From contig NZ_FOGG01000009.1 of the NCBI RefSeq assembly GCF_900111155.1, forward strand, positions 1-47,394: a stretch of 47,394 nt of DNA. The letters are read 5' to 3'. The notes beneath the pieces were generated by a model. The model was not told where the DNA came from and did no database searches. It worked only from the letters and a program-made list of their open reading frames with translations. The position numbers and the translations under genes were made by a program. This document shows positions 1 through 9,537 of the stretch, piece after piece. Positions within the stretch are counted from its first letter, which is position 1. Every line of letters starts with the position of its first letter. Source of the stretch: Pedobacter rhizosphaerae (lineage in GTDB: Bacteria > Bacteroidota > Bacteroidia > Sphingobacteriales > Sphingobacteriaceae).

Positions 1-21
1 CCATCTCACCAGCTTACCCCC

Positions 22-1221
22 CTAAACCGCTCTTCCAGGATATTGTTGCAAGGCAATCTCTAAACAATCCATAGCAGCATTTAAATCAGCTACATTTAAA
101 ACGTAAGCCATACGGACTTCATTTTTTCCAGAACCTGGTGTAGAATAAAACCCTGTAGCAGGAGCCATCATAACTGTTTGATTATGGCGTTCAAACGATT
201 CGAGTATCCACTGGCAAAATTTGTCTGCATCATCAATTGGAAATTTAGCCACTACATAAAATGCACCTCCCGGATTTGGACAAAATACACCCTCAATGTT
301 ATTTAAACGATTCACTAAGGTGTCGCGACGTAAAGTATATTCGGTATTTACCTGCTCAAAGTAGCTGTCAGGAGTGTCTACGGCAGCAGCCCCGGCAATT
401 TGTTCAACCATTCCTGGGCTCAGTCTGGCTTGTGCAAACTTCAATCCGGAGGCAATAACTTCCTTATTTTTGGTAATTAAACAGCCTAAACGAGCACCAC
501 ACGCACTGTAGCGTTTAGAAACCGTATCCATGATAATTACGTTTTCATCCAGGCCATCTAAATGCATAGGCGAAATAAACTCGCGTCCATCGTAGCAGAA
601 CTCACGGTAAGCCTCATCAGAGAAAAGGAATAAATCATACTTTAAGCACAATAATTTTAAGGCCTCTAACTCTTCTCTCGAATATAAATATCCGGTTGGA
701 TTATTGGGGTTACAAATGATAATAGCTTTCGTTTTATCAGTAATCAGTTTTTCGAACTCCGCAATAGGAGGTAGGGCAAAACCATTTTCGATATAAGAGA
801 GAATGGGTTTAACTACCACATTGCTCATGCAGGCAAAACCGTTATAGTTGGCGTAAAAAGGCTCAGGGATAATAATTTCATCACCTTCATTTACACAGGT
901 TTGCATAGCAATCGTGATGGCTTCCGAGCCACCAACAGTTACAAGAATGTTTTCTGGTGTAATGTTATACCCAAGCTTATTATAATACTCGGTTAGTTTC
1001 TGGCGATATGCTAGTGTACCTTCAGAGGGTGTGTAGGCCCAAACATTAAAATCAATGTTTTTAATGGCATTCAACATCCCTTCGGGAGTTTCTATATCGG
1101 GCTGACCAATATTGAGATGGAAAACTTTTTTACCATCTTTTTTGGCCTGGTCGGCAAATGGGGTTAATTTTCTGATTGGCGATGCAGGCATCTGCAATCC
1201 CTTTTGTGAAATTTTTGGCAT
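22..1221 (-). CDS. Class I/II PLP-dependent aminotransferase
   Basis: A 399-residue cytosolic aminotransferase of fold type I, likely acting on aspartate or aromatic amino acids. Visible family marks are the N-terminal MPASPIRKL stretch, GQPD near residue 39, the NPNNPTG loop at 171-177, SDEAY at 201-205, and the PLP lysine K236 in SKRYSACGARLG. The start at 1221 keeps the conserved N-terminus; an internal Met at residue 11 is the alternative. It lies just downstream of the terminator of the DUF1573 gene, with only about a dozen bases between the U-tract and the ATG. A TATTTTTG box (1226-1233) could be a -7 element, but no -33 partner is placed correctly. The nearby aromatic block makes a role in Phe/Tyr transamination plausible; this is inference. 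Substrate cannot be read from sequence. Confidence 0.93.
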   Translation of the reverse strand: MPKISQKGLQMPASPIRKLTPFADQAKKDGKKVFHLNIGQPDIETPEGMLNAIKNIDFNVWAYTPSEGTLAYRQKLTEYYNKLGYNITPENILVTVGGSEAITIAMQTCVNEGDEIIIPEPFYANYNGFACMSNVVVKPILSYIENGFALPPIAEFEKLITDKTKAIIICNPNNPTGYLYSREELEALKLLCLKYDLFLFSDEAYREFCYDGREFISPMHLDGLDENVIIMDTVSKRYSACGARLGCLITKNKEVIASGLKFAQARLSPGMVEQIAGAAAVDTPDSYFEQVNTEYTLRRDTLVNRLNNIEGVFCPNPGGAFYVVAKFPIDDADKFCQWILESFERHNQTVMMAPATGFYSTPGSGKNEVRMAYVLNVADLNAAMDCLEIALQQYPGRAV

Positions 1222-1232
1222 GGTACAAAAAT

Positions 1233-1262
1233 AAAAAAGTCCCGATCAAAATCGGGACTTTT
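1233..1262 (-). terminator. Intrinsic terminator after the DUF1573 gene
   Basis: GTCCCGAT (1239-1246) pairs perfectly with ATCGGGAC (1251-1258) across a CAAA loop, extended by A/T pairs, with a run of six U on the minus strand. It lies 20 bases after the DUF1573 stop codon and about 12 bases before the aminotransferase start, so it may also limit readthrough into that gene. Confidence 0.85.
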
Positions 1263-1281
1263 CATTATTATAGAAAAAAAA

Positions 1282-1677
1282 TTACTTTGATGCTGGAGCA
1301 GTTACTGTTTCGCCTTTAATGTAAAGCACTTTAACAGGTGTTTTAGCATTTGAACTAACGGTTATTGTTTTAGAAAATGGCGATGGGCCAGCTGCTGCAT
1401 TAAAAGTTACTGAAATAACACCGGTTTCACCTTTTTTCAATGGTGTAGAAGTGTACTTAGGAACTGTGCAACCACAACTTCCTTCTGCTTTAGTGATGAT
1501 TAATGGTTGTTCACCTACGTTTGTATATTTAAACTCATAAGTAACAGGCTTGCCCATAGGGATTTTTCCGAAATCGTGAGTTTCAGCTTCAAATTTAAAT
1601 TCGGCAGGTTTAGCTTGTGCATTTGCAGCAATACCAAAACCCAAAACAAAAGCGAATAATACTAAGATCTTTTTCAT
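1282..1677 (-). CDS. DUF1573 domain exported protein
   Basis: A 131-residue protein with an N-terminal signal peptide (MKKILVLFAFVLGFGIAANAQA) and a single DUF1573 immunoglobulin-like domain. The hallmark HDFG near residue 35, the conserved Cys-Gly-Cys in GSCGCTVP near 87-92 and the closing GxSPFSKTITVSSNA segment are all present. Such small proteins are common in Bacteroidota envelopes; their biochemical role is unknown. A good promoter lies upstream: -7 TAAATTTG at 1716-1723 with TTG 18 nt further up, giving a 5' leader of about 30 nt. The gene is divergent from the E1 dehydrogenase and ends at a strong terminator, so it is probably monocistronic. Confidence 0.92.
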   Translation of the reverse strand: MKKILVLFAFVLGFGIAANAQAKPAEFKFEAETHDFGKIPMGKPVTYEFKYTNVGEQPLIITKAEGSCGCTVPKYTSTPLKKGETGVISVTFNAAAGPSPFSKTITVSSNAKTPVKVLYIKGETVTAPASK

Positions 1678-1715
1678 GTTATAGTTTTGAAAATTGTTTT
1701 AAACTTTTATAAAAA

Positions 1716-1744
1716 CAAATTTATACGTTTATTCAATAAAACAA
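1716..1744 (-). promoter_or_regulatory. Bacteroidota-type promoter of the DUF1573 gene
   Basis: On the minus strand the -7 box TAAATTTG (1716-1723) follows a TTG -33 element after 18 nt, matching the TTG-N~19-TAnnTTTG consensus of the primary sigma factor in Bacteroidota. The predicted start is about 30 nt before the ATG. Confidence 0.65.
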
Positions 1745-1820
1745 AAACTATTCCAATTATAAATTCTTAATCCATATATAATTTTACATAGCAGGATAAA
1801 GGCAAACTTTTTATTTTGCA

Positions 1821-1828
1821 TATATTTG
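1821..1828 (+). promoter_or_regulatory. -7 promoter element of the E1 gene
   Basis: TATATTTG matches TAnnTTTG exactly and lies 22 bases before ATG 1850. No clear TTG is seen at the right distance upstream, so this is a partial promoter match. It decides the start codon because the upstream TTG candidate overlaps it. Confidence 0.55.
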
Positions 1829-1849
1829 CCACAACCAATATTTGATTAT

Positions 1850-4270
1850 ATGCAGAATGAAAAACTTATAACCAACGCTATTGATACTTCCGAATTGAGT
1901 TTTAACGACTTTAAGTCAATTGTGATAAACGATTACAAGATTGCTTGTGAAAGCAGGCAGGCCAGCATTTTAGGCCGTAGAGAGGTGTTAACAGGCAAGG
2001 CTAAGTTTGGCATTTTTGGTGATGGAAAAGAAATTCCCCAAATCGCAATGGCTAAAGCCTTTAAAAATGGCGATTGGAGATCGGGGTATTATCGCGATCA
2101 AACCTTCGCTTTTGCGACAGGAATATCGACCCTCAAAGCTTTTTTTGCTCAATTATATGCAAATCCAACGGCAGGAGCAGATCCTTTTTCGAGTGGCCGA
2201 CAAATGAACAGCCATTTTGCTACCAAATCCATCAATAATGACGGTAGCTGGAATGATTTAACTCAAATTAAAAATACTTCTTCTGATATTTCGCCTACTG
2301 GCGGACAAATGGCCAGACTTGTCGGCTTAGCGTATGCATCAAAGCTTTACAGGCAAAATAAAGAATTAGAATATCTTAAAAACTTCTCCGTAAAAGGAAA
2401 TGAAGTAGCTTTTGGTACAATAGGCAATGCATCCACTTCTGAAGGTGTATTTTTTGAATCCATAAATGCAGCCGGTGTGCTCCAGATACCAATGGCCATT
2501 TCTATTTGGGACGATGCTTATGGGATTTCTGTGCCTGCAAAGTATCAAACCACTAAGGAAGACATTTCTGAGGTGCTGAAAGGCTTCCAGCGTGATGCCA
2601 AAGTTGCAGGATATGAAATTTATAAAGTAAAGGGATGGGATTATCCGGCTTTATGTGAAGTTTACGAAAAAGCCATACAGGTTTGCAGAGATGAGCATGT
2701 TCCTGTGTTAATTCATGTAACCGAGCTTACCCAGCCTCAGGGACATTCCTCTTCTGGTTCTCATGAGCGCTATAAATCTAAAGAAAGACTACAATGGGAA
2801 AATGATCACGACTGTATTAAAAAAATGCGGGAATGGATGTTGGAGTCGGCAATAGCAACAGAAGATGAAATTCTTGAAATAGAAAAAGGGGCAAAAACTG
2901 TCGTTCGCGAAGCACAAAAAGAAGCCTGGTACGAATTTTTAGAAGGGATTAAGCCTGAACAAAAGCAAGCCATAGATCACATTACTGCGTTAGCAAAATA
3001 TCAACCAGAATTGGCGAAAATCGCTGGTCAACTGGCTTCCATTGCAGATGCCCAACGTAGAGAGGTATATTCTGCAGTTAGAAAGGCTTTAAGGCTTTCT
3101 GCCAAATTTGAATCTGAAGAGCGCAACGCCTTTTTGAGCTGGTATAAAAAACAACAGGATTTAAATTTCGAACGTTACAGTGCCAAACTTCATTCAGATA
3201 CCATGGAAAGTCCTGATATGATTGAAGTTGTCCCTGCACATTACGATGATTTATCGAAGATGGTAGATGGGCGTGAGGTATTAAATGCTTGCTTTAACGA
3301 AAATTTTGCCAGAGATCAGCGTTTAGTTGCTTTTGGTGAGGATTTAGGGAATATAGGTGACGTAAATCAGGGTTTTGCTGGCTTACAGGCAAAATATGGT
3401 GAATTGCGTGTTACAGATACCGGAATTCGCGAGATGACCATCATGGGCCAGGGAATCGGTTTGGCACTTCGGGGCCTTAAACCCATTGCTGAAATCCAGT
3501 ATCTCGATTATCTAATTTTCGCCCTAAATGTACTTAGTGATGATTTAGCCTCATTATCTTACCGCACAAACGGGATTCAAAAGGCACCGATGATTGTACG
3601 AACCAGAGGCCACAGATTGGAGGGGATATGGCATTCAGGATCGCCTATCAGTATGCTTTTAGGCTCTTTAAGAGGAATGCATCTTTGTGTTCCCCGAAAT
3701 ATGACCCAGGCTGCCGGAATGTATAATACCCTTTTTAGGGCGGATGAACCTGCATTGGTAATTGAATGCCTGAATGGTTATCGCCTCAAAGAAAAATTAC
3801 CAACAAATGTTGGCGACTTTACCGTTCCACTGGGCAAAGCAGAGGTTTTGGAGGAAGGATCAGACCTCACAGTAGTCTCTTATGGATCGACATTAAGAAT
3901 CGTTCAGGAAGCCGCCGAAGAGTTGGCCGCCTTTGGCATATCTGTAGAGATTATCGATCCGCAAACTTTGTTGCCTTTTGATACCGGCCACATTTGTGTG
4001 AATTCCTTAAAGAAAACCAACAAGCTCCTGGTGGTAGATGAAGATGTACCAGGTGGCGCTTCAGCTTATATTTTGCAAAAGGTACTAGAAGAACAAAAGG
4101 GTTATTTTCATCTGGATGCACAACCTAAAACACTATCTGCAAAAGCGCATCGCCCACCTTTTGGTTCTGATGGAGATTATTTTAGTAAACCATCAGTTGA
4201 CGATGTAGTGGAAGTGATTTACCAAATGATGCACGAGGCTAATCCTCAGAGATTTCCAGCTTTATTTTAG
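1850..4270 (+). CDS. Fused alpha-keto acid dehydrogenase E1 (alpha plus beta)
   Basis: An 806-residue thiamine-diphosphate enzyme in which the E1 alpha and beta subunits of a 2-oxoacid dehydrogenase (branched-chain type) are fused. The N-terminal half carries the ThDP region GNASTSEGVFFESINAAG and the DDAYG segment around residues 190-230. The C-terminal half carries the transketolase-type pyrimidine domain (GEDLGNIGDVNQGF, TDTGIREMTIMG) and the C-terminal domain (VVDEDVPGGASAY). It would decarboxylate branched 2-oxoacids and pass the acyl group to a lipoyl E2 encoded elsewhere. A TTG at 1826 opens the frame further upstream, but it sits inside the -7 promoter box TATATTTG (1821-1828) and cannot be translated from that promoter. 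I therefore start at ATG 1850, which gives a short 5' leader. Assignment to branched-chain rather than pyruvate substrate is by family resemblance. Confidence 0.92.
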   Translation: MQNEKLITNAIDTSELSFNDFKSIVINDYKIACESRQASILGRREVLTGKAKFGIFGDGKEIPQIAMAKAFKNGDWRSGYYRDQTFAFATGISTLKAFFAQLYANPTAGADPFSSGRQMNSHFATKSINNDGSWNDLTQIKNTSSDISPTGGQMARLVGLAYASKLYRQNKELEYLKNFSVKGNEVAFGTIGNASTSEGVFFESINAAGVLQIPMAISIWDDAYGISVPAKYQTTKEDISEVLKGFQRDAKVAGYEIYKVKGWDYPALCEVYEKAIQVCRDEHVPVLIHVTELTQPQGHSSSGSHERYKSKERLQWENDHDCIKKMREWMLESAIATEDEILEIEKGAKTVVREAQKEAWYEFLEGIKPEQKQAIDHITALAKYQPELAKIAGQLASIADAQRREVYSAVRKALRLSAKFESEERNAFLSWYKKQQDLNFERYSAKLHSDTMESPDMIEVVPAHYDDLSKMVDGREVLNACFNENFARDQRLVAFGEDLGNIGDVNQGFAGLQAKYGELRVTDTGIREMTIMGQGIGLALRGLKPIAEIQYLDYLIFALNVLSDDLASLSYRTNGIQKAPMIVRTRGHRLEGIWHSGSPISMLLGSLRGMHLCVPRNMTQAAGMYNTLFRADEPALVIECLNGYRLKEKLPTNVGDFTVPLGKAEVLEEGSDLTVVSYGSTLRIVQEAAEELAAFGISVEIIDPQTLLPFDTGHICVNSLKKTNKLLVVDEDVPGGASAYILQKVLEEQKGYFHLDAQPKTLSAKAHRPPFGSDGDYFSKPSVDDVVEVIYQMMHEANPQRFPALF

Positions 4271-4529
4271 CCGATAATTTAAATTCATATCACAAATAAA
4301 GTTCGGATTCATAACAGATTCGGGCTTTCTCCTTATACTTGATTTTAGTCCCCATTAAAATTACCTTGTTCTTTTTAGGTAAAAATACGGTTCTATGTTT
4401 TATAGATTTATCTTATCTTTATCGATCATCCCCCAAACGACGATCCTATGATTAGAATTTTACCACATGTAAAAATCTATAAATTGCCATTCCGATACAG
4501 CGATGTAAATTATTCGGTTACGTAACACT

Positions 4530-6866
4530 ATGGATAAACGCTTCAAAAAACAGTTTTTCCTAAGTAAACGCAGTCAAATATTAGTCATTGTAGTTTTGAT
4601 GCTGCTTATTTCTGCTCGGGGATTTTGTCAAAATCTTAGCCCGCAAATGAGGCTGGATAGTCTGCTGGCATTAAACCAGAAAAACCTTCGCACAGATTCT
4701 ACCAAGGTTAAAATTCTACTGCAGCTTTCCCGCCAGTATAGTAATATGGACAACGCCGATAAAGTGGAAGAATACACAGATCAGGCAGTAGATCTTGCAC
4801 ATAAAATTGATCAGAAAAAATTCTCTGCTATAGCTTATTACAGGAGAGGATTGTTTTATCACAACCATAACAATCACCAAAAAGCAGAAGAGAATTATTT
4901 AATGGCCATAAATGAATATGCCAGTATTAATAATTTGAACAGAATTGGAAGCACCTATCTTGATTTGGGTAACTTGTATGCTTCCATACCTGATTATGCC
5001 AAAGCTCTGGAAGTTAATCAGAAAGCCCTTGCTATTTTTGAAAAGGCAAACAATGAGGCAGATATGGCCAGATGTTATACCAATATTTCAGATATCTACC
5101 AGGATCTTGGACAGCAGAGCCAGGCCCTTGTGTATTTGAAGCTGGCCCTGAAATTATTAAAGAAAAAGAACGAAAATAGCAGGGAAGTAGCTGTAGTATA
5201 CCACATGATCGGAAGAAATTACCTGGAAGCGAATGCTGCAGAGCTTGCTAAAATGAGTGTAAAACCGAATCAAAAATTAAAGCTTGCGCTTGATCATTTC
5301 AATAAATCACTAAAAGTAGCAGAAACATTAGAAGATAATGGAATAGTGGCCTCTAATATGAGAAGCATTGGAAATGTGTATAACGAACTGGGGTCGAAGG
5401 AATACGCTTTAAACGCTTATTTGAAATCGGTAGACCTGAGTAAAAAGGAAGATGATAAAGGTGCTTATGCGGCCAGTTTATATGCCTTGGGAAATTTTTA
5501 TAGGCAGGAGGGCGATTTTGGGAATGCTACGGTTTTGCTCAATAATAGTTTGAAGGTTGCTCAGGAAGATAATGTATTAGATTTAGAAAAAAACTCAGCA
5601 CTGGCACTAAGTGATGTTTATGAGAAAGAAAGAGATTACAATAAATCACTGATTTTTTATAAGCAATACATAAATGTAAGAGACCGCATCTTTAACGAAG
5701 ACAAAGAAAAGGAGATTACGCGCAGACAAATGCAGCTTGATTTTGGGGTAAAGGAACGCGATTTCTTATTGCATCAAAAAATAACGGATGGAGAATTACA
5801 GCGCCAGGTTTTGCTTGCCCAGAAGCAACAGCAAGAACTGATCTTAAAAAAACAACAACTTGCACTTAGCGATAAGGAGAGAAGTCTTCAGCGCTTAACA
5901 TTTTTAAAAAAACAAGCTGATTTGGAGATTGAAAGGGAAATTCAGGCAAGTAAATTTGAAAGAGCGAAAATGCAGGCCAGGTATGAAACCTCTTTGCGCG
6001 ATAAACAAATCAGTAAACAGGAACAACAGATCAAATTCGATTGGAAGATCAAAATCTTTCTGTCAGTAGCTATAACATTAATTCTCCTGGCAGCATTGGT
6101 TATCTTTTTTAATCAACGTAAAACTAATCGGTTAAACAAAATCATCAACCATCAAAAACGTGAATTGGAGCAGTTAAGCAGGGTAAAGGATCGTATTTTT
6201 AGCGTAGTGAGTCACGATATGCGCGTACCCATCAACTCCTTAATTTCATTTATACAGTTGTTGGAAGCTGGAAACATTGAACAGGAGAAATTAAGTCGTT
6301 ATGCAGCTTCTTTAAAGCACAATTTGGCCTATACCTCAACCATGATGGAGAACCTGTTAAACTGGGCCGCCAGTCAGATGCAGGGATTTAATCCTTACCT
6401 GGAACAAATAGACGTTTCTGCGTTACTTCAGGAAACGCAGCAGGCATTGCAAAGCGCAGCTGATCAAAAGGGCGTAGAGATACTGAATTACATGCCCGCA
6501 GGGATACAAGGCAAAACAGATAGCAACATGCTTTCATTGGTTTTACGCAACCTGGTTAGCAATGCCATTAAATTTACACCACAAGGTGGAAGTATTAGTA
6601 TATTCTCTGGCGAGCTGAACAATCACTTACAAATTAAAATTGTGGATACAGGCGTTGGCTTAACACCGAAGCAGATTAATCACTTTAATAAAATGGGGCA
6701 TTTGGGGGCCGGTGTAACAACTTTAGGTACCAATAAAGAAAAAGGTACCGGCCTGGGTTTATTACTTTGCAGAACTTTTGTAGGTTTAATGGATGGTAAA
6801 ATAACCGTTGAATCCAATACCCCTCAAGGCTCCGTTTTTACGATAGAACTGAATAAGGAAGTTTAA
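4530..6866 (+). CDS. TPR-containing sensor histidine kinase
   Basis: A 778-residue membrane kinase. An N-terminal hydrophobic segment (about residues 12-34) serves as signal peptide or anchor. Tetratricopeptide repeats follow (about 60-390), then a long Gln/Lys-rich coiled coil (about 390-505) and a transmembrane helix (about 512-532, IFLSVAITLILLAALVIFF). The HisKA domain has phospho-acceptor H562 in SVVSHDMRVPIN, and the HATPase domain shows N (NLVSNAIKFT), G1 (DTGVG) and G2 (GTGLGL) boxes. The TPR domain would sit in the periplasm and sense an unknown signal or partner. The convergent LytTR regulator only 8 bases downstream is a plausible but unproven partner: true HisKA kinases usually pair with OmpR or hybrid regulators, while LytTR regulators usually pair with LytS/YehU kinases. 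The 259 bases upstream hold no gene. Confidence 0.92.
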   Translation: MDKRFKKQFFLSKRSQILVIVVLMLLISARGFCQNLSPQMRLDSLLALNQKNLRTDSTKVKILLQLSRQYSNMDNADKVEEYTDQAVDLAHKIDQKKFSAIAYYRRGLFYHNHNNHQKAEENYLMAINEYASINNLNRIGSTYLDLGNLYASIPDYAKALEVNQKALAIFEKANNEADMARCYTNISDIYQDLGQQSQALVYLKLALKLLKKKNENSREVAVVYHMIGRNYLEANAAELAKMSVKPNQKLKLALDHFNKSLKVAETLEDNGIVASNMRSIGNVYNELGSKEYALNAYLKSVDLSKKEDDKGAYAASLYALGNFYRQEGDFGNATVLLNNSLKVAQEDNVLDLEKNSALALSDVYEKERDYNKSLIFYKQYINVRDRIFNEDKEKEITRRQMQLDFGVKERDFLLHQKITDGELQRQVLLAQKQQQELILKKQQLALSDKERSLQRLTFLKKQADLEIEREIQASKFERAKMQARYETSLRDKQISKQEQQIKFDWKIKIFLSVAITLILLAALVIFFNQRKTNRLNKIINHQKRELEQLSRVKDRIFSVVSHDMRVPINSLISFIQLLEAGNIEQEKLSRYAASLKHNLAYTSTMMENLLNWAASQMQGFNPYLEQIDVSALLQETQQALQSAADQKGVEILNYMPAGIQGKTDSNMLSLVLRNLVSNAIKFTPQGGSISIFSGELNNHLQIKIVDTGVGLTPKQINHFNKMGHLGAGVTTLGTNKEKGTGLGLLLCRTFVGLMDGKITVESNTPQGSVFTIELNKEV

Positions 6867-6874
6867 TTATTCGG

Positions 6875-7630
6875 TTAATTTTTGGTAAACCTGGATAGTA
6901 TTTTTTTATCAATAGACTTTTCCATTAATTCTTGCCTGTTCCCTGCACTGATGGGCACCGTGAAGTTGTGTTCCAGGTGGATTTCGTGATTGGTAATGGT
7001 AGAAATATGGTTAATATTGATAATATATTGTTTATGCACCCTGGCGAAAATACCTGGAGGAAGTTGCTTTTCTAAGTTCTTAAGGCTTACCAGGATAATA
7101 TGTTTATCATCAATGGTAAATAGTTTAGAAAAATCGCCCATGCTTTCAATATAAATTACATCATCATATTTAAGCTTGGTAATACCTTTGGTTTCTCTAA
7201 AGTAAAAGAAGTCATCCTCTTGTTCTTTAGTGATTTTTTGATCCTGCTCTAAAAAATTTTTCGAGTTTCTTTTCAGTTCAATGTATTCTGTTGCCTTGTT
7301 TACGGCTTTAAGCAGCCTCTCAAATGTAGCTGGCTTAACCAGGAAATCTATAGCATCTAAGTCAAAACTTTCAACAGCATAATGACTGTGGGAGGTGACA
7401 AAAATAAAGGTTGGCTGATTTTTTAAGCTCTTAAGCAGGCTTGTTCCAGACAATTCGGGCATGTCAATATCCGAAAAAACAATGTCAATGTGGTTTTCTG
7501 AAAGTACTTTTAAAGCCTCAATGCCGCTCGAGCAAACCGACACAATATCCAGCAAAGGGATTTTTTTAAGATGCATTTCTATCGCATCTCTTTCAATCTC
7601 ATTGTCGTCAACAATTAAACAACTATACAT
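6875..7630 (-). CDS. LytTR family response regulator
   Basis: A 251-residue DNA-binding regulator. The receiver domain (1-125) has the acidic pair D8-D9, phospho-acceptor D54 in FSDIDMP, T-loop VTSHS and K105 in LVKPATFERL. The LytTR domain (about 145-250) contains YIESMGDFSKLF and RVHKQYIININHI. LytTR domains bind pairs of 9-bp direct repeats. It faces the TPR kinase tail to tail. No copy of the direct-repeat site seen near 31.7 kb occurs upstream of this gene, so its targets are probably elsewhere. Confidence 0.93.
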   Translation of the reverse strand: MYSCLIVDDNEIERDAIEMHLKKIPLLDIVSVCSSGIEALKVLSENHIDIVFSDIDMPELSGTSLLKSLKNQPTFIFVTSHSHYAVESFDLDAIDFLVKPATFERLLKAVNKATEYIELKRNSKNFLEQDQKITKEQEDDFFYFRETKGITKLKYDDVIYIESMGDFSKLFTIDDKHIILVSLKNLEKQLPPGIFARVHKQYIININHISTITNHEIHLEHNFTVPISAGNRQELMEKSIDKKILSRFTKN

Positions 7631-7750
7631 AATTTGAAGAAAATAGAATTATTTATAGTACAGGTATAAATGAATAGTTATAATATTATTCAATATTACC
7701 CTTTTTGAATGGGAATAAAAATAAAATACCTAAAAAATGTATAAGTTATA

Positions 7751-8359
7751 CTACGATTTATGTTTTTTCTCTCCAGTGTATTTCTTTTCGCCTGCCTTTA
7801 TCGCTATAGAAAGGTCATTTTCTGCTGGTGGAACCGGGCATCGGTACCCATCGCTATAGGCACAGTAGGGGTTGTAAGCCTTATTGAAATCAACCTCCAT
7901 CACTCCATCTTTCATATCTTTTAAATCAAGATCAATGTATCTGCCTCCACCATAGCTTTCTTTACCATTGCTTTCATCCGTAAAGGGAAGAAAAAGATGA
8001 TCCTTGTATTTGGGATTACTTGACAGGACCTTGCTTTTGAAAATAGTCATTTGAATATCCTTTCCTTTTAGCACGAAAGTAATTTTTGCGTAACGATAAT
8101 ATTCCTGACTGCTGCCATCTACCGTTGGCATTTTGAAAACTTTTTCATGCTTTAAAACTTCTACCTTAGCCATTACGCGGTACAAGCTGTCTGGCTCAAA
8201 AAAATGAAGATCTTTCAGGTCATTTTCCTTTAATGGCGAATGGCCGTTCTCAACAAAATCTTGTTTATAAGCTTCGCGATGGACTGCAATTTTTGTCTGG
8301 TAATCCTGTGCACTTGCACCCAGGCTAATGAAGAGGAAAAGAATAAAAAAGTTTTTCAT
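7751..8359 (-). CDS. DUF1684 domain lipid-envelope protein (exported)
   Basis: A 202-residue protein with a signal peptide (first ~17 residues, ending in ASAQ) and the DUF1684 fold. Marks are FRxxKxDFxxxGHSPL near the N-terminus, the GGGRYIDL motif near 139, NPYCAYSD near 163 and CPVPPAENDLSIAIKAGEK near 174-193. DUF1684 proteins are widespread but have no settled function. It follows aroC by 6 bases on the same strand and may be the last gene of the aromatic transcript, which would be positional rather than functional linkage. Confidence 0.88.
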   Translation of the reverse strand: MKNFFILFLFISLGASAQDYQTKIAVHREAYKQDFVENGHSPLKENDLKDLHFFEPDSLYRVMAKVEVLKHEKVFKMPTVDGSSQEYYRYAKITFVLKGKDIQMTIFKSKVLSSNPKYKDHLFLPFTDESNGKESYGGGRYIDLDLKDMKDGVMEVDFNKAYNPYCAYSDGYRCPVPPAENDLSIAIKAGEKKYTGEKKHKS

Positions 8360-8365
8360 AAGCTA

Positions 8366-9463
8366 TTAAACTATACTTAGTTTATTACGGAGAAATTGAT
8401 CTGCTAAAACCAATGCGGCCATCGCTTCAACAATAACAACAGCTCTTGGTACTACACATGGATCGTGGCGGCCTTTACCTTTAATCTCTGCAGCTTCTCC
8501 TGCGGCATTAATGGTTTGCTGATTGTGCATAATTGTGGCTACTGGTTTGAAAGCAACTTTAAAGGTAATATCCATTCCGTTTGAAATCCCTCCCAATATG
8601 CCTCCTGCATGATTGGTAATGGTTTTGAATACCTTGGCATCGGCAGCTTTGGGCTGTGGAATATCATTGTGTTCTGATCCACGCAATTCGCTTCCTTCAA
8701 AACCCGAACCATATTCAAAGCCGTGAACTGCGTTGATGCTCAGCATAGCTTTTCCTAAATCTGCATGAAGTTTATCAAAAACAGGCTCTCCCAAACCTGC
8801 CGGACAACCTTTAATTACACAGCTTATTTTTCCACCTACTGTATCTCCATCTTTTCTCACAGCATCAATAAATTCAATCATCTCATGGGCGGTAGCAGGA
8901 TCTGCACAACGTACAATATTCTCTTCTCTGATTTGCAAAAGTGCCGATAGGTCGTTACTTTCCAAATTCGGTGCATTTATCTTACCTACCGCTGTTACGT
9001 GAGCAAAAACTTCAATACCCTGTTGCTGTAAAAATAGCTTGGCTATTGCACCTGCAGCAACTCTCGCTGCGGTTTCTCTGGCTGATGAACGGCCACCACC
9101 ACGATGATCTCTAATGCCATATTTTGCATCATAAACATAATCGGCATGACTAGGACGATACACATCAATGTTGTGACCGTAATCTTTAGATCGTTGATCT
9201 TCATTCGGAATCAATAAAGCAATGGGTGTACCTGTGCTTTTTCCTTCGAAAACACCAGATAAGATCTGCACTGTATCGCTTTCTTTTCTTTGTGTCGTAA
9301 TTTTAGATTGGCCCGGACGACGCTTATCTAATTCTGATTGAATAAATTCTAAATCAATATCTAACTGCGCCGGGCAACCGTCGATAATTACACCAATAGC
9401 TACACCATGAGATTCGCCAAAGGTTGTGATACGGAAAAGCTGACCAAAAGAATTACCTGCCAT
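8366..9463 (-). CDS. aroC: Chorismate synthase
   Basis: The 365-residue last enzyme of the shikimate pathway. It converts 5-enolpyruvylshikimate-3-phosphate to chorismate with reduced FMN. The N-terminus [20 protein letters not shown], the [13 protein letters not shown] segment near 49-61, [16 protein letters not shown] near 123-138 and the C-terminal [20 protein letters not shown] are all diagnostic and intact, and the length is normal. It is preceded by aroA at a 74-base gap made of short AT-rich repeats, and lies in the same direction, so co-transcription is likely. Confidence 0.97.
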   Translation of the reverse strand: MAGNSFGQLFRITTFGESHGVAIGVIIDGCPAQLDIDLEFIQSELDKRRPGQSKITTQRKESDTVQILSGVFEGKSTGTPIALLIPNEDQRSKDYGHNIDVYRPSHADYVYDAKYGIRDHRGGGRSSARETAARVAAGAIAKLFLQQQGIEVFAHVTAVGKINAPNLESNDLSALLQIREENIVRCADPATAHEMIEFIDAVRKDGDTVGGKISCVIKGCPAGLGEPVFDKLHADLGKAMLSINAVHGFEYGSGFEGSELRGSEHNDIPQPKAADAKVFKTITNHAGGILGGISNGMDITFKVAFKPVATIMHNQQTINAAGEAAEIKGKGRHDPCVVPRAVVIVEAMAALVLADQFLRNKLSIV

Positions 9464-9537
9464 GTATTATGAGAATTATAGAATGTTGAATGAGTGGTTG
9501 ATTGAATAAATAATTATTGAATGACTGGGGGATGGAA

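Noticed and set aside
1826..1849. TTG start extending the E1 gene by eight codons
   Set aside because: The TTG is part of the -7 promoter box, so it would not be in the transcript.
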